From contig CAJWBV010000062.1 in NCBI GenBank assembly GCA_913020275.1, forward strand, positions 1-5,866: 5,866 nucleotides of DNA. The letters run 5' to 3'. Under the pieces are notes generated by a model. The model was given only the letters and a program-made list of their open reading frames with translations, ran no database searches and was not told where the DNA came from. This DNA is from an uncultured Rhodobiaceae bacterium. Lineage in GTDB: Bacteria; Pseudomonadota; Alphaproteobacteria; RS24. The position numbers and the translations under genes are program-made. This document shows positions 1-5,866 of this stretch, one piece after another (the first letter of the stretch is position 1; each line of letters opens with the position of its first letter).

Positions 1-642
1 CCAACGGTTCTGTCCGAGCGGCTGGCCGCGTTTGCGCCCCTGCCGCGTGTGGTTGCAGGCAAGTCTGGGCTGGAACTGGTCGAGCATGGAGATCAGACTG
101 AAGGCCAGCCGTTCGGACGCATGGTCGCTTTTCATGGTCAAATGGGGATGTTTGTGCGCGCGCTGGCCTATATGATGAGCCATGGTGCCGACGGGTTGCG
201 TCAGGTAGCTGATGATGCCGTGCTGAATGCCAATTATATTCTGGCCGAATTGAACGGCACTATGACTGCGCCCTATGCGGGGCCGTGCATGCATGAAGCC
301 TTGTTCGACGACACGTTTTTGAAAGATACCGGCGTCGAAACCCTGGATTTTGCCAAGGCCATGATTGATGAAGGCTATCATCCAATGACCATGTATTTCC
401 CGCTGGTGGTGCATGGTGCCATGCTGATTGAGCCGACCGAAACCGAGAGCAAGGCCTCACTGGATTTGTTCATCGCCACTTTGCGCGATCTGGTGGCCTC
501 GGCAAAAGCTGGTGATACCGAACGGTTCACAACCGCGCCGCAACTGGCACCAACCAAGCGGCTGGATGAAACCCGCGCCGCGCGCCAACCGGTTTTGCGC
601 TATGGGTCAACGGAAAAAAAGCAGGTCCGTGCCGCTGAATAG
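1..642 (+). CDS. gcvPB: Glycine dehydrogenase (decarboxylating) subunit 2, C-terminal part
   Basis: This frame is open from the first base of the window and ends at TAG 640-642, giving 213 residues of a protein whose family is usually around 500 residues; the start lies upstream. The P-protein of the glycine cleavage system uses pyridoxal phosphate to decarboxylate glycine and passes the aminomethyl group to the lipoyl arm of the H-protein. The split form works as GcvPA plus GcvPB in the cytoplasm. Recognisable family segments are the GRMVAFHGQMG stretch, DDAVLNANYILAEL, the PCMHEALF segment, GYHPMTMYFPL and IEPTETESKASLD. The tail KRLDETRAARQPVLRY is typical of the separate subunit 2 and not of the fused long GcvP. 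The PLP-binding lysine is expected just upstream and is not visible. The first residues (PTVLSERLAAF) fit the part that follows the Gly-rich loop. An internal GTG at 49 is not the start. rnhB follows after 9 bp. Confidence 0.93.
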   Translation, partial: PTVLSERLAAFAPLPRVVAGKSGLELVEHGDQTEGQPFGRMVAFHGQMGMFVRALAYMMSHGADGLRQVADDAVLNANYILAELNGTMTAPYAGPCMHEALFDDTFLKDTGVETLDFAKAMIDEGYHPMTMYFPLVVHGAMLIEPTETESKASLDLFIATLRDLVASAKAGDTERFTTAPQLAPTKRLDETRAARQPVLRYGSTEKKQVRAAE

Positions 643-651
643 GGCAGCGGC

Positions 652-1254
652 ATGAACCCCGAATTGGAACGCTGTGCGGGGTGGCCGCGCAAAAAAATCG
701 CCGGCGTGGATGAAGCCGGTCGCGGCTGTTGGGCCGGACCGGTGGTCGCCGCGGCGGTTATTTTGCCCGCAAGCTATGATTGGGACGGCCTCGATGACAG
801 TAAAAAACTGAGTGCCGAACAACGTGCACGCTTAAGTGCGCGCATCCGGCAGGATGCGGCTACAGGTCTTGGCATTGCAACGGCGGCAGAAATCGATGCT
901 TCGAATATTCTGGTCGCCAGTCTGCGCGCTATGGCGCGCGCCGTGGCAAAGCTGACCCATGCACCCGACCATATTCTGGTCGACGGCAATCGTCTGCCCG
1001 ACTGGGCACATGCGGCCGAGGCGGTGATTGGCGGCGATGCCCGTGCGCCCTCAATTGCGGCGGCATCCATTATCGCCAAGCACGCACGCGACGAGATGAT
1101 GGTGTCGCTTGATGAGCAATATCCTGGCTATCACTGGGCGCAGAACAAAGGCTATGGCGTGCCCGCCCACCGTGAAGGGCTAGAAGCGCAAGGTGTGTCG
1201 CCCGAACATCGCCGCACATTTGCGCCCATTCGACGCCTGCTCGAACAGTCTTAG
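652..1254 (+). CDS. rnhB: Ribonuclease HII
   Basis: A complete 200-residue protein, the normal length for the family. RNase HII cuts the RNA strand of RNA-DNA hybrids and nicks beside single ribonucleotides misincorporated in DNA, starting ribonucleotide excision repair. All four metal-binding acidic residues are visible: D20 and E21 in the DEAGRG motif (residues 20-25), D111 in LVDG, and D129 before the conserved SIAAASIIAKHARD segment (134-147). The DSKKL motif that follows the N-terminal strand is at 49-53. The motif reads DEAGRGCWAG, where many homologues have PL or CL in place of CW; this is unlikely to matter. ATG 652 is preceded by AGGG about 8 bp upstream, a modest ribosome binding site. 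The gene starts 9 bp after gcvPB and probably shares its transcript. The stop TAG 1252-1254 is followed by the ccrM regulatory region. Confidence 0.96.
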   Translation: MNPELERCAGWPRKKIAGVDEAGRGCWAGPVVAAAVILPASYDWDGLDDSKKLSAEQRARLSARIRQDAATGLGIATAAEIDASNILVASLRAMARAVAKLTHAPDHILVDGNRLPDWAHAAEAVIGGDARAPSIAAASIIAKHARDEMMVSLDEQYPGYHWAQNKGYGVPAHREGLEAQGVSPEHRRTFAPIRRLLEQS

Positions 1255-1261
1255 AAAAGGC

Positions 1262-1282
1262 TGTGGACAAGAATGTGGATAA
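1262..1282 (-). promoter_or_regulatory. Tandem DnaA-box-like sequences upstream of ccrM
   Basis: TGTGGATAA at 1274-1282 is the exact complement of the classical DnaA box TTATCCACA. TGTGGACAA at 1262-1270 is the complement of TTGTCCACA, one base off the TTWTNCACA consensus. The two lie in the same orientation and start 12 bp apart, about one helical turn. They belong to two adjacent 12-mers (1262-1273 and 1274-1285) that agree at 10 of 12 positions. They are 73-93 bp upstream of the ccrM start. DnaA acts as a transcription factor as well as an initiator, so a role at ccrM is possible but inferred. The pair is flanked by a 7-bp inverted repeat, AAAAGGC 1255-1261 and GCCTTTT 1290-1296. Confidence 0.5.
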
Positions 1283-1289
1283 AAAAGCC

Positions 1290-1309
1290 GCCTTTTAGGC
1301 CTTGTTTTT
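1290..1309 (+). terminator. Weak rho-independent-like terminator after rnhB
   Basis: GCCT (1290-1293) and AGGC (1297-1300) can form a short stem with a TTT loop, followed by CTTGTTTTT (1301-1309) as an imperfect U-tract. The stem is only 4 bp, so the hairpin would be weak. A longer alternative pairs AAAAGGC 1255-1261 with GCCTTTT 1290-1296 around a 28-nt loop. It lies 35 bp after the rnhB stop, where an end of the gcvPB-rnhB transcript would make sense. It may be incidental. Confidence 0.28.
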
Positions 1310-1323
1310 AATTAATATTTGAC
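1308..1323 (+). promoter_or_regulatory. CtrA-like box overlapping a possible -35 of ccrM
   Basis: TTAA (1308-1311), a 7-bp spacer (1312-1318) and TTGAC (1319-1323) match the CtrA site TTAA-N7-TTAAC with one mismatch in the second half. The second half also reads TTGACG (1319-1324), a good sigma-70-type -35. With a 17-bp spacer the -10 would be CATTGT at 1342-1347, which is weak. In Caulobacter crescentus ccrM is known to be activated by CtrA late in the cell cycle, so the position 32-47 bp before the start codon is appropriate. Binding is inferred from sequence only. Confidence 0.5.
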
Positions 1324-1327
1324 GCCG

Positions 1328-2464
<1,137 letters not shown>

Positions 2465-2469
2465 TCCAT

Positions 2470-3525
2470 TCAGGCGAGCCGTTTCGGGCTTTCTTCCAAG
2501 ACTTTCATTGCCACTTTGCGCATGACGCTGGGCAGGGCGCGGTCGGGAAAATCGCGCGGATTGACCCATTCATAACCGGCGGGTTTACGAAAACCTTTCG
2601 GCGCAGTCTGGGCGACCAGTTTCAAGTTCAAACGAAAATGTGTAAACACATGCGCCACCTCGCCGGTTAATGGCGTCCAACCATCGGGCAGAAGTTGCGG
2701 CAATTGCGTGTCATTGCTTGCATCCCATCCTTGCGAGGGAAACATCAACATGCCGCCCAGCAATCCTTTATCGGGGCGCCGCGCCATCAGCACGTCTTTG
2801 TGTGCATTTTCCAGCCAAAAAACTGTGCCAGTGCGCTGCGGTTTGGGGGTTTTGGGCGCGCGTTGCGGCAGGGTTTCCTGAATGCCTTGCGCGCGCGCCT
2901 CGCAAGGCGCGTACCACGGGCAAATCGCACAATTGGGGCGCTTGGGTGTGCATATGGTTGCGCCCAAATCCATCATGGCTTGCGCGAAATCACCGGGGCG
3001 TGCATGCGGCACCATTGCGGCATTGGTGTTTTTGACCCGCGCCTTCAGCGCCGGCAGGGGCGTGGCATCGGCGTTCAGGCGCGCCAATACGCGCTCAATA
3101 TTGCCATCGACCGGAGCGGCCGGCCGGTTGAAGGCAATGGCTGCAATGGCCGCCGCCGTATAGGGGCCGATGCCGGGCAGGGCACGCAATTTTTCTTCCG
3201 TCGACGGAAATTCGCCATTGTGCTTGGCCACGACGATGCGGGCGCATTTCAACAAATTGCGCGCGCGCGCGTAATAACCAAGCCCGGCCCATGCCGCCAT
3301 GACGGTGTCGTCTTCGGCGGCGGCCAGATCGGTCAAAGTCGGCCAGATATCGATGAATTTTTGAAAATATGCGGTGACTGTCGCAACCGTTGTTTGCTGG
3401 AGCATGATTTCCGACAACCACACATGATAGGGGTCCGGCTTTTGCCCCGGCAGTGCCCGCCAAGCCAGCACGCGGCGGTTTTTGTCGTACCAGCGCAGTA
3501 ATTTCGATGTCGGTGTTGCACTCAC
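2470..3525 (-). CDS. mutY: A/G-specific adenine DNA glycosylase
   Basis: MutY removes adenine mispaired with 8-oxoguanine, the second step of the oxidised-guanine repair pathway. From GTG at 3525 the protein has 351 residues, normal for the family. Visible features are the catalytic Glu39 in SEIMLQQTTV (38-47), helix-hairpin-helix LPGIGPYTA (116-124), catalytic Asp140 in PVDGNIERV, and the iron-sulfur cysteines C192, C199, C202 and C208 (spacing C-X6-C-X2-C-X5-C). A NUDIX-like 8-oxoG recognition domain follows from about residue 225 (TGTVFWLENAHKDVLMARRP). The frame stays open for 80 more codons to ATG 3765, but that part runs antisense through the DUF721 gene and does not resemble MutY. GTG 3525 is therefore chosen, although its ribosome binding site is poor. 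The usual LPWR near the N-terminus reads LAWR here. The stop is 5 bp from the ccrM stop, tail-to-tail. Confidence 0.95.
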   Translation of the reverse strand: MSATPTSKLLRWYDKNRRVLAWRALPGQKPDPYHVWLSEIMLQQTTVATVTAYFQKFIDIWPTLTDLAAAEDDTVMAAWAGLGYYARARNLLKCARIVVAKHNGEFPSTEEKLRALPGIGPYTAAAIAAIAFNRPAAPVDGNIERVLARLNADATPLPALKARVKNTNAAMVPHARPGDFAQAMMDLGATICTPKRPNCAICPWYAPCEARAQGIQETLPQRAPKTPKPQRTGTVFWLENAHKDVLMARRPDKGLLGGMLMFPSQGWDASNDTQLPQLLPDGWTPLTGEVAHVFTHFRLNLKLVAQTAPKGFRKPAGYEWVNPRDFPDRALPSVMRKVAMKVLEESPKRLA

Positions 3526-3570
3526 CCGTGATAAACTAATGCATAAACTACACGGAGCCAAACAGGTCGG
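3526..3570. promoter_or_regulatory. Divergent mutY / DUF721 promoter region with an 8-bp direct repeat
   Basis: These 45 bp separate the mutY start (3525, - strand) from the DUF721 start (3571, + strand), so promoters for both genes may lie here or in the coding ends. ATAAACTA occurs twice, at 3531-3538 and 3543-3550, with ATGC between, giving a 12-bp period. The segment is much more AT-rich than its surroundings. It could bind a regulator or supply -10-like sequences. No convincing -35/-10 pair was found; TTGCAC at 3516-3521 is a possible -35 for the + strand gene without a well-spaced -10. Confidence 0.4.
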
Positions 3571-4083
3571 ATGCCAAAAGATAATCTCCGGTTTCGCAGG
3601 TCGGTGCCGCCGACCCAGCCCGCGCGGGGCTTTCAGGGGCGCCAAGTCGGAGTTTTGCTCGACCGCGTGCTGAGCCCGGCGCTCAAGCGGCGCGGGTTTG
3701 GGAAAATTGACCTGCTCAGTCACTGGTCGGCCATTGTCGGGCCGGAACTTGCCGCATTGAGCCAACCTGACAGAATTCGCCGTGGCGGGCCGGAAGGGGC
3801 GGTGCTGACAGTGCGTGTTGAGGGCGCGATGGCGCTAGAGGTGCAACATATGGCACCGCAGATTATCGAGCGTATCAACGGGCATTTTGGTGCCGGCACA
3901 CTGGCGCGCCTGCATATTGTACAGGGGCCCTTGCCGCTGACCGGCAAATCGCGGGGTCAAGCACCCCTTGGCAAGGACGAGATTGAAGCCGCGCGCGCCT
4001 CGCTGGGAGGGCTGAAGCCCGGCCGCCTGCAATCGGCGCTGGCGCGACTGGGCGCGCAGATTGCGCGGCAGCGGAACTCCTGA
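3571..4083 (+). CDS. DUF721 (DciA-family) protein
   Basis: A complete 170-residue protein of the DUF721 family (PF05258). DciA members are the widespread bacterial proteins that assist loading of the replicative helicase DnaB where DnaC/DnaI loaders are absent; assignment of that role here rests on family membership. The domain is seen in WSAIVGPELA (52-61), SQPDRIRRG, the strand VLTVRVEGAMALEVQHMAPQIIERIN and ARLHIVQG. A basic N-terminus (several Arg within the first 24 residues) and an Ala/Arg-rich C-terminal helix (SALARLGAQIARQRN) are visible. ATG 3571 is the first start after an in-frame TAA at 3544-3546. AGG at 3564-3566 is a weak and rather close ribosome binding site, and ACGGAG at 3552-3557 is too distant. 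The gene is divergent from mutY and lies upstream of the DsbA-like/smc pair, a neighbourhood I recall from other alphaproteobacteria. Confidence 0.85.
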   Translation: MPKDNLRFRRSVPPTQPARGFQGRQVGVLLDRVLSPALKRRGFGKIDLLSHWSAIVGPELAALSQPDRIRRGGPEGAVLTVRVEGAMALEVQHMAPQIIERINGHFGAGTLARLHIVQGPLPLTGKSRGQAPLGKDEIEAARASLGGLKPGRLQSALARLGAQIARQRNS

Positions 4084-4102
4084 CTAGAATTTAGGGGGCA
4101 AG

Positions 4103-4111
4103 TTTTCCACA
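4103..4111 (+). promoter_or_regulatory. DnaA-box match downstream of the DUF721 gene
   Basis: TTTTCCACA fits the TTWTNCACA consensus at every position and lies in the 115-bp region between the DUF721 gene and the DsbA-like gene, 88-96 bp before the latter's proposed start. It differs from the E. coli high-affinity box by one permitted base. A single box may be chance, but it is one of only two full consensus matches noticed in the window, both in intergenic DNA. Confidence 0.4.
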
Positions 4112-4142
4112 GGCATTCGCCGTCCCTGCGGCTTGAAAAGGC

Positions 4143-4168
4143 TTGTTACCCGCCTGCTCCTATATACT
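4143..4168 (+). promoter_or_regulatory. Possible promoter for the DsbA-like gene and smc
   Basis: TATACT at 4163-4168, within TATATACT, resembles a sigma-70 -10. TTGTTA at 4143-4148 could be a -35, but the 14-bp spacer is short. Another TTGAAA at 4133-4138 is too far, with a 24-bp spacer. CCTATAT at 4159-4165 also looks like the alphaproteobacterial RpoH -10, with CTTG at 4142-4145 again at the wrong spacing. Transcription from here would start near 4174 and include the GANTC site and the ribosome binding site that follow. Confidence 0.33.
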
Positions 4169-4182
4169 GGGCACAAAGACAC

Positions 4183-4192
4183 GATTCGGGAG
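4183..4192 (+). promoter_or_regulatory. GANTC site adjoining the ribosome binding site of the DsbA-like gene
   Basis: GATTC (4183-4187) is a CcrM target and abuts GGGAG (4188-4192), a good Shine-Dalgarno sequence 6 bp before GTG 4199. This spacing decides the start choice for the DsbA-like gene. The GANTC is the only one outside the ccrM cluster. A regulatory effect of methylation is an inference. Confidence 0.55.
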
Positions 4193-4198
4193 TTGACC

Positions 4199-4912
4199 GT
4201 GCCAAAGCAAAATCAAATTGTCATTGCGATACTCGCGGTTCTCGCCGTTATTGCCGGAGCCATATTTTATCTCAATATGGCCGAAAACCCCGATGGTGGC
4301 CTAGCCGATGGCGAGGCGGACACCGATGAAGCGGTCGCTTCGGTAGCGGCACTGTCCGATGGCGACCCGCTTGCCACGCCCAACCCTCTGGGTGAGTTGT
4401 CATTAGGTGACCCGGCCGCGCCGATTACCATTGTTGAATATTCTTCGCTGACCTGTCCGCATTGCGCCGCGTTTCACACCGAAACACTGCCCGCTTTGAA
4501 AGAAAAATATGTCGATACGGGCCAAGTGCTCATCAAATTCCGCCCGTTCCCGCTCGACCCTTATGCCATGGCGGGTGCTATGCTGGCGCAATGCGTGTCG
4601 CCGGTTGCGCGGGTGGCGTTCATCGATATTCTGTTCGCGCGCCAAGGCATGTGGATTGCCTCGCAAGACCCATCCGCCGAATTGCAGAAAATTGCCAAAC
4701 AAGCCGGCCTGTCGGAGGACGATTATATTGTTTGCCTGAAGGACGAAAGCGTGCTGGCGGCCATTCGCGGCATGCAGACCGCGGCGGCTGAAAAGCTCGA
4801 TGTGCGCTCGACGCCTACGTTTTTCGTCAATGGTGAGAAACTTGAGGGCAATCAACCGCTGGAAGTATTTGAGGAGATTTTCATCCCCCTGCTTCCGGAC
4901 ACGGATAATTAG
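4199..4912 (+). CDS. DsbA-family thiol-disulfide oxidoreductase, signal-anchored
   Basis: A 237-residue protein with a thioredoxin fold of the DsbA/Thioredoxin_4 type, expected to act on disulfides in the periplasm. A hydrophobic segment at residues 7-25 follows a short polar N-terminus (MPKQNQ). It is either a membrane anchor or a signal peptide; NMA at 26-28 is a possible but unconvincing cleavage site. An acidic low-complexity linker follows. The active site CPHC is at 86-89 in EYSSLTCPHCAAFH, and the cis-proline loop is T205-P206 in STPTFFVNG. GTG 4199 is preferred because GGGAG lies 6 bp upstream and the hydrophobic segment falls at the N-terminus. TTG 4193 is also possible. TTG 4133 would add 22 residues before the signal and remove the intergenic region. 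The gene ends 11 bp before smc, so the two are probably co-transcribed. I do not assign a specific symbol, since DsbA-like families in alphaproteobacteria are varied. Confidence 0.88.
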   Translation: MPKQNQIVIAILAVLAVIAGAIFYLNMAENPDGGLADGEADTDEAVASVAALSDGDPLATPNPLGELSLGDPAAPITIVEYSSLTCPHCAAFHTETLPALKEKYVDTGQVLIKFRPFPLDPYAMAGAMLAQCVSPVARVAFIDILFARQGMWIASQDPSAELQKIAKQAGLSEDDYIVCLKDESVLAAIRGMQTAAAEKLDVRSTPTFFVNGEKLEGNQPLEVFEEIFIPLLPDTDN

Positions 4913-4918
4913 AGAAGG
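4912..4918 (+). promoter_or_regulatory. Ribosome binding site of smc
   Basis: GAGAAGG overlaps the last base of the upstream TAG stop and lies 5 bp before ATG 4924. It fixes the smc start and suggests co-transcription with the DsbA-like gene. Confidence 0.7.
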
Positions 4919-4923
4919 CCGCC

Positions 4924-5866
4924 ATGCAGTTCAAACGCCTACGTCTGTCAGGATTTAAGTCCTTCGTTGACCCGGTTGATCTGGATATTTTGCCGGGCGT
5001 CACCGGCGTTGTCGGCCCCAACGGGTGCGGCAAATCCAATTTGCTGGAAGCCCTGCGCTGGGTGATGGGCGAAACATCGTATAAGTCAATGCGCGGATCG
5101 GGCATGGAGGACGTTATTTTTGCCGGTACCAATGCGCGTCCGGCGCGCAATCATGCCGAAGTTCTGCTGTTTCTGGACAATGAAGAACGCAACGCGCCGG
5201 CCGAATATAATGATGCGGAAGAACTGGAAATTGTCCGGCGCATTGAGCGCGATGCGGGCTCGGCCTATCGCATTAACAGCCGTGATGTGCGCGCGCGCGA
5301 TGTGCAATTGCTTTTCGCCGACGCCTCGACCGGCGCGCGTTCAACCTCTCTGGTGCGGCAGGGGCAAATTGGCGAACTGATTAACGCCAAGCCCGAAGCG
5401 CGGCGTATGATTTTGGAAGAAGCGGCCGGCATTTCGGGCTTGCATTCGCGCCGACATGAGGCCGAGTTGCGATTGCGCGCGGCGGAAAACAATCTGGACA
5501 AAGTGGACGATGCCCTGCAGACGCTTGAAACCGAATTTCGGCAGTTGAAACGTCAAGCGCGACAGGCCAGCCGATATAAAAATATTTCCGGGCAAATTCG
5601 CGGCGTCGAAGCGACAGCGCTCCACATCCGCTGGCATCAGGCCTGCGTGATGGTTGATGAAGCCGCCGCCCAGCTAGTTGCGGCACGCGCGCAGGTTGAT
5701 ACGGCCACCCAAGAGGCAACCTCTGCCAATGTCGCGCAGGCCGCCGCGCATGAGCGCCTGCCCGCCTTGCGCGAAAGTGAGGCCGAAGCGGCCGCAGCCT
5801 TGCGCCATGTATTGCTGGAACAGGAGGGGCTGGAGGCCGAGGCCCACCGAGCTCAGGAAATGGTTG
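4924..5866 (+). CDS. smc: Chromosome segregation protein SMC, N-terminal part
   Basis: The frame from ATG 4924 is open to the window edge, giving 314 residues of a protein that is normally about 1150 long. SMC is the ATPase of bacterial condensin; with ScpA and ScpB it organises and helps separate newly replicated chromosomes. The head domain is clear: MQFKRLRLSGFKSFVDP at the N-terminus, Walker A GPNGCGKSN at 31-39, then LLEALRWVMGE and the segment SMRGSGMEDVIFAGT. The stretch ASTGARSTSLVRQGQIGELI and then KPEARRMILEEAAGISGLHSRR are typical of alphaproteobacterial SMC. From about residue 175 the sequence becomes Ala/Glu/Arg/Gln-rich with heptad character, the start of the coiled coil. Walker A has Cys at position 35 where many homologues have Ser; I have seen this in relatives and expect activity. 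The C-terminal Walker B and signature motif lie outside the window. Last gene of a probable operon with the DsbA-like gene. Confidence 0.96.
   Translation, partial: MQFKRLRLSGFKSFVDPVDLDILPGVTGVVGPNGCGKSNLLEALRWVMGETSYKSMRGSGMEDVIFAGTNARPARNHAEVLLFLDNEERNAPAEYNDAEELEIVRRIERDAGSAYRINSRDVRARDVQLLFADASTGARSTSLVRQGQIGELINAKPEARRMILEEAAGISGLHSRRHEAELRLRAAENNLDKVDDALQTLETEFRQLKRQARQASRYKNISGQIRGVEATALHIRWHQACVMVDEAAAQLVAARAQVDTATQEATSANVAQAAAHERLPALRESEAEAAAALRHVLLEQEGLEAEAHRAQEMV

Noticed and set aside
2638..2651. Perfect inverted repeat ATGTGT-AA-ACACAT
   Set aside because: It lies inside mutY and encodes the conserved HVFTH segment of the C-terminal domain, so coding constraint explains it.
3259..3271. 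Alternating GC run (GCGCGCGCGCGCG)
   Set aside because: It encodes the conserved YYARARN of MutY through GC-rich codons; similar short runs occur elsewhere in the window.
2695..3501. 268-codon open frame on the + strand opposite mutY
   Set aside because: It is a shadow of mutY in GC-rich DNA; the product is rich in Arg, Gly and Cys with no recognisable domain, and MutY on the other strand is unambiguous.
3526..3765. Upstream extension of the mutY frame to an ATG at 3765 (80 extra codons)
   Set aside because: It is antisense to the DUF721 gene, has no resemblance to MutY, and the MutY homology starts just after GTG 3525. With that start the catalytic and cysteine residues fall at usual family positions.
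4119..4132. GCCG / CGGC hairpin after the DUF721 gene as a terminator
   Set aside because: The stem is only 4 bp and there is no T-tract after it.
4133..4198. TTG 4133 as start of the DsbA-like gene
   Set aside because: It would put 22 residues before the signal segment. GTG 4199 has GGGAG 6 bp upstream, and the region between looks like a promoter.
4403..4855. 150-codon open frame on the - strand opposite the DsbA-like gene
   Set aside because: It is the shadow of a clear thioredoxin-fold gene; composition is His/Arg-rich with no domain.
5284..5305. GATGTGC direct repeat around a GCGC run
   Set aside because: It encodes RDVRARDV in smc, a normal protein-level repeat of this family.

Overview
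The window is a chromosomal segment of an alphaproteobacterium. Three things support this: a CcrM-type GANTC adenine methyltransferase with the clade's C-terminal recognition domain, the order mutY / DUF721 (DciA-like) / DsbA-like / smc (an arrangement I recall from many alphaproteobacteria), and fairly GC-rich coding sequence. I cannot name the genus from the sequence alone. No insertion sequence, phage gene, CRISPR array, tRNA or rRNA is visible.

Left part (1-1254, + strand): the C-terminal 213 codons of gcvPB (glycine decarboxylase subunit 2) are followed after 9 bp by rnhB (ribonuclease HII), probably on the same transcript. Centre (1255-2464, + strand): a 100-bp intergenic region carries tandem DnaA-box-like sequences, a weak terminator-like hairpin, a CtrA-like box and a cluster of GANTC sites. 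It leads into ccrM. Then mutY (2470-3525, - strand) runs tail-to-tail with ccrM, with 5 bp between the stop codons. A 45-bp divergent promoter region containing an 8-bp direct repeat separates mutY from the right-hand group.

Right part (3571-5866, + strand): a DUF721/DciA-like gene, a 115-bp intergenic region with a DnaA-box match, a -10-like sequence and a GANTC site beside the ribosome binding site, then a membrane-anchored or exported DsbA-family protein, then smc (first 314 codons, cut by the window edge). The DsbA-like gene and smc are only 11 bp apart and are probably co-transcribed.

The theme is chromosome maintenance and cell cycle: replication-linked repair (rnhB, mutY), replication initiation or helicase loading (DciA-like), epigenetic cell-cycle methylation (ccrM) and chromosome segregation (smc). 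All genes look intact apart from the two cut by the window edges. There is no new multi-gene system here. The most interesting signal is regulatory: by hand scan only five GANTC sites occur in 5866 bp, four of them lie within 61 bp over the ccrM promoter and first codons, and the fifth sits at the start of the DsbA-like/smc pair. DnaA-box matches lie in the same two intergenic regions.
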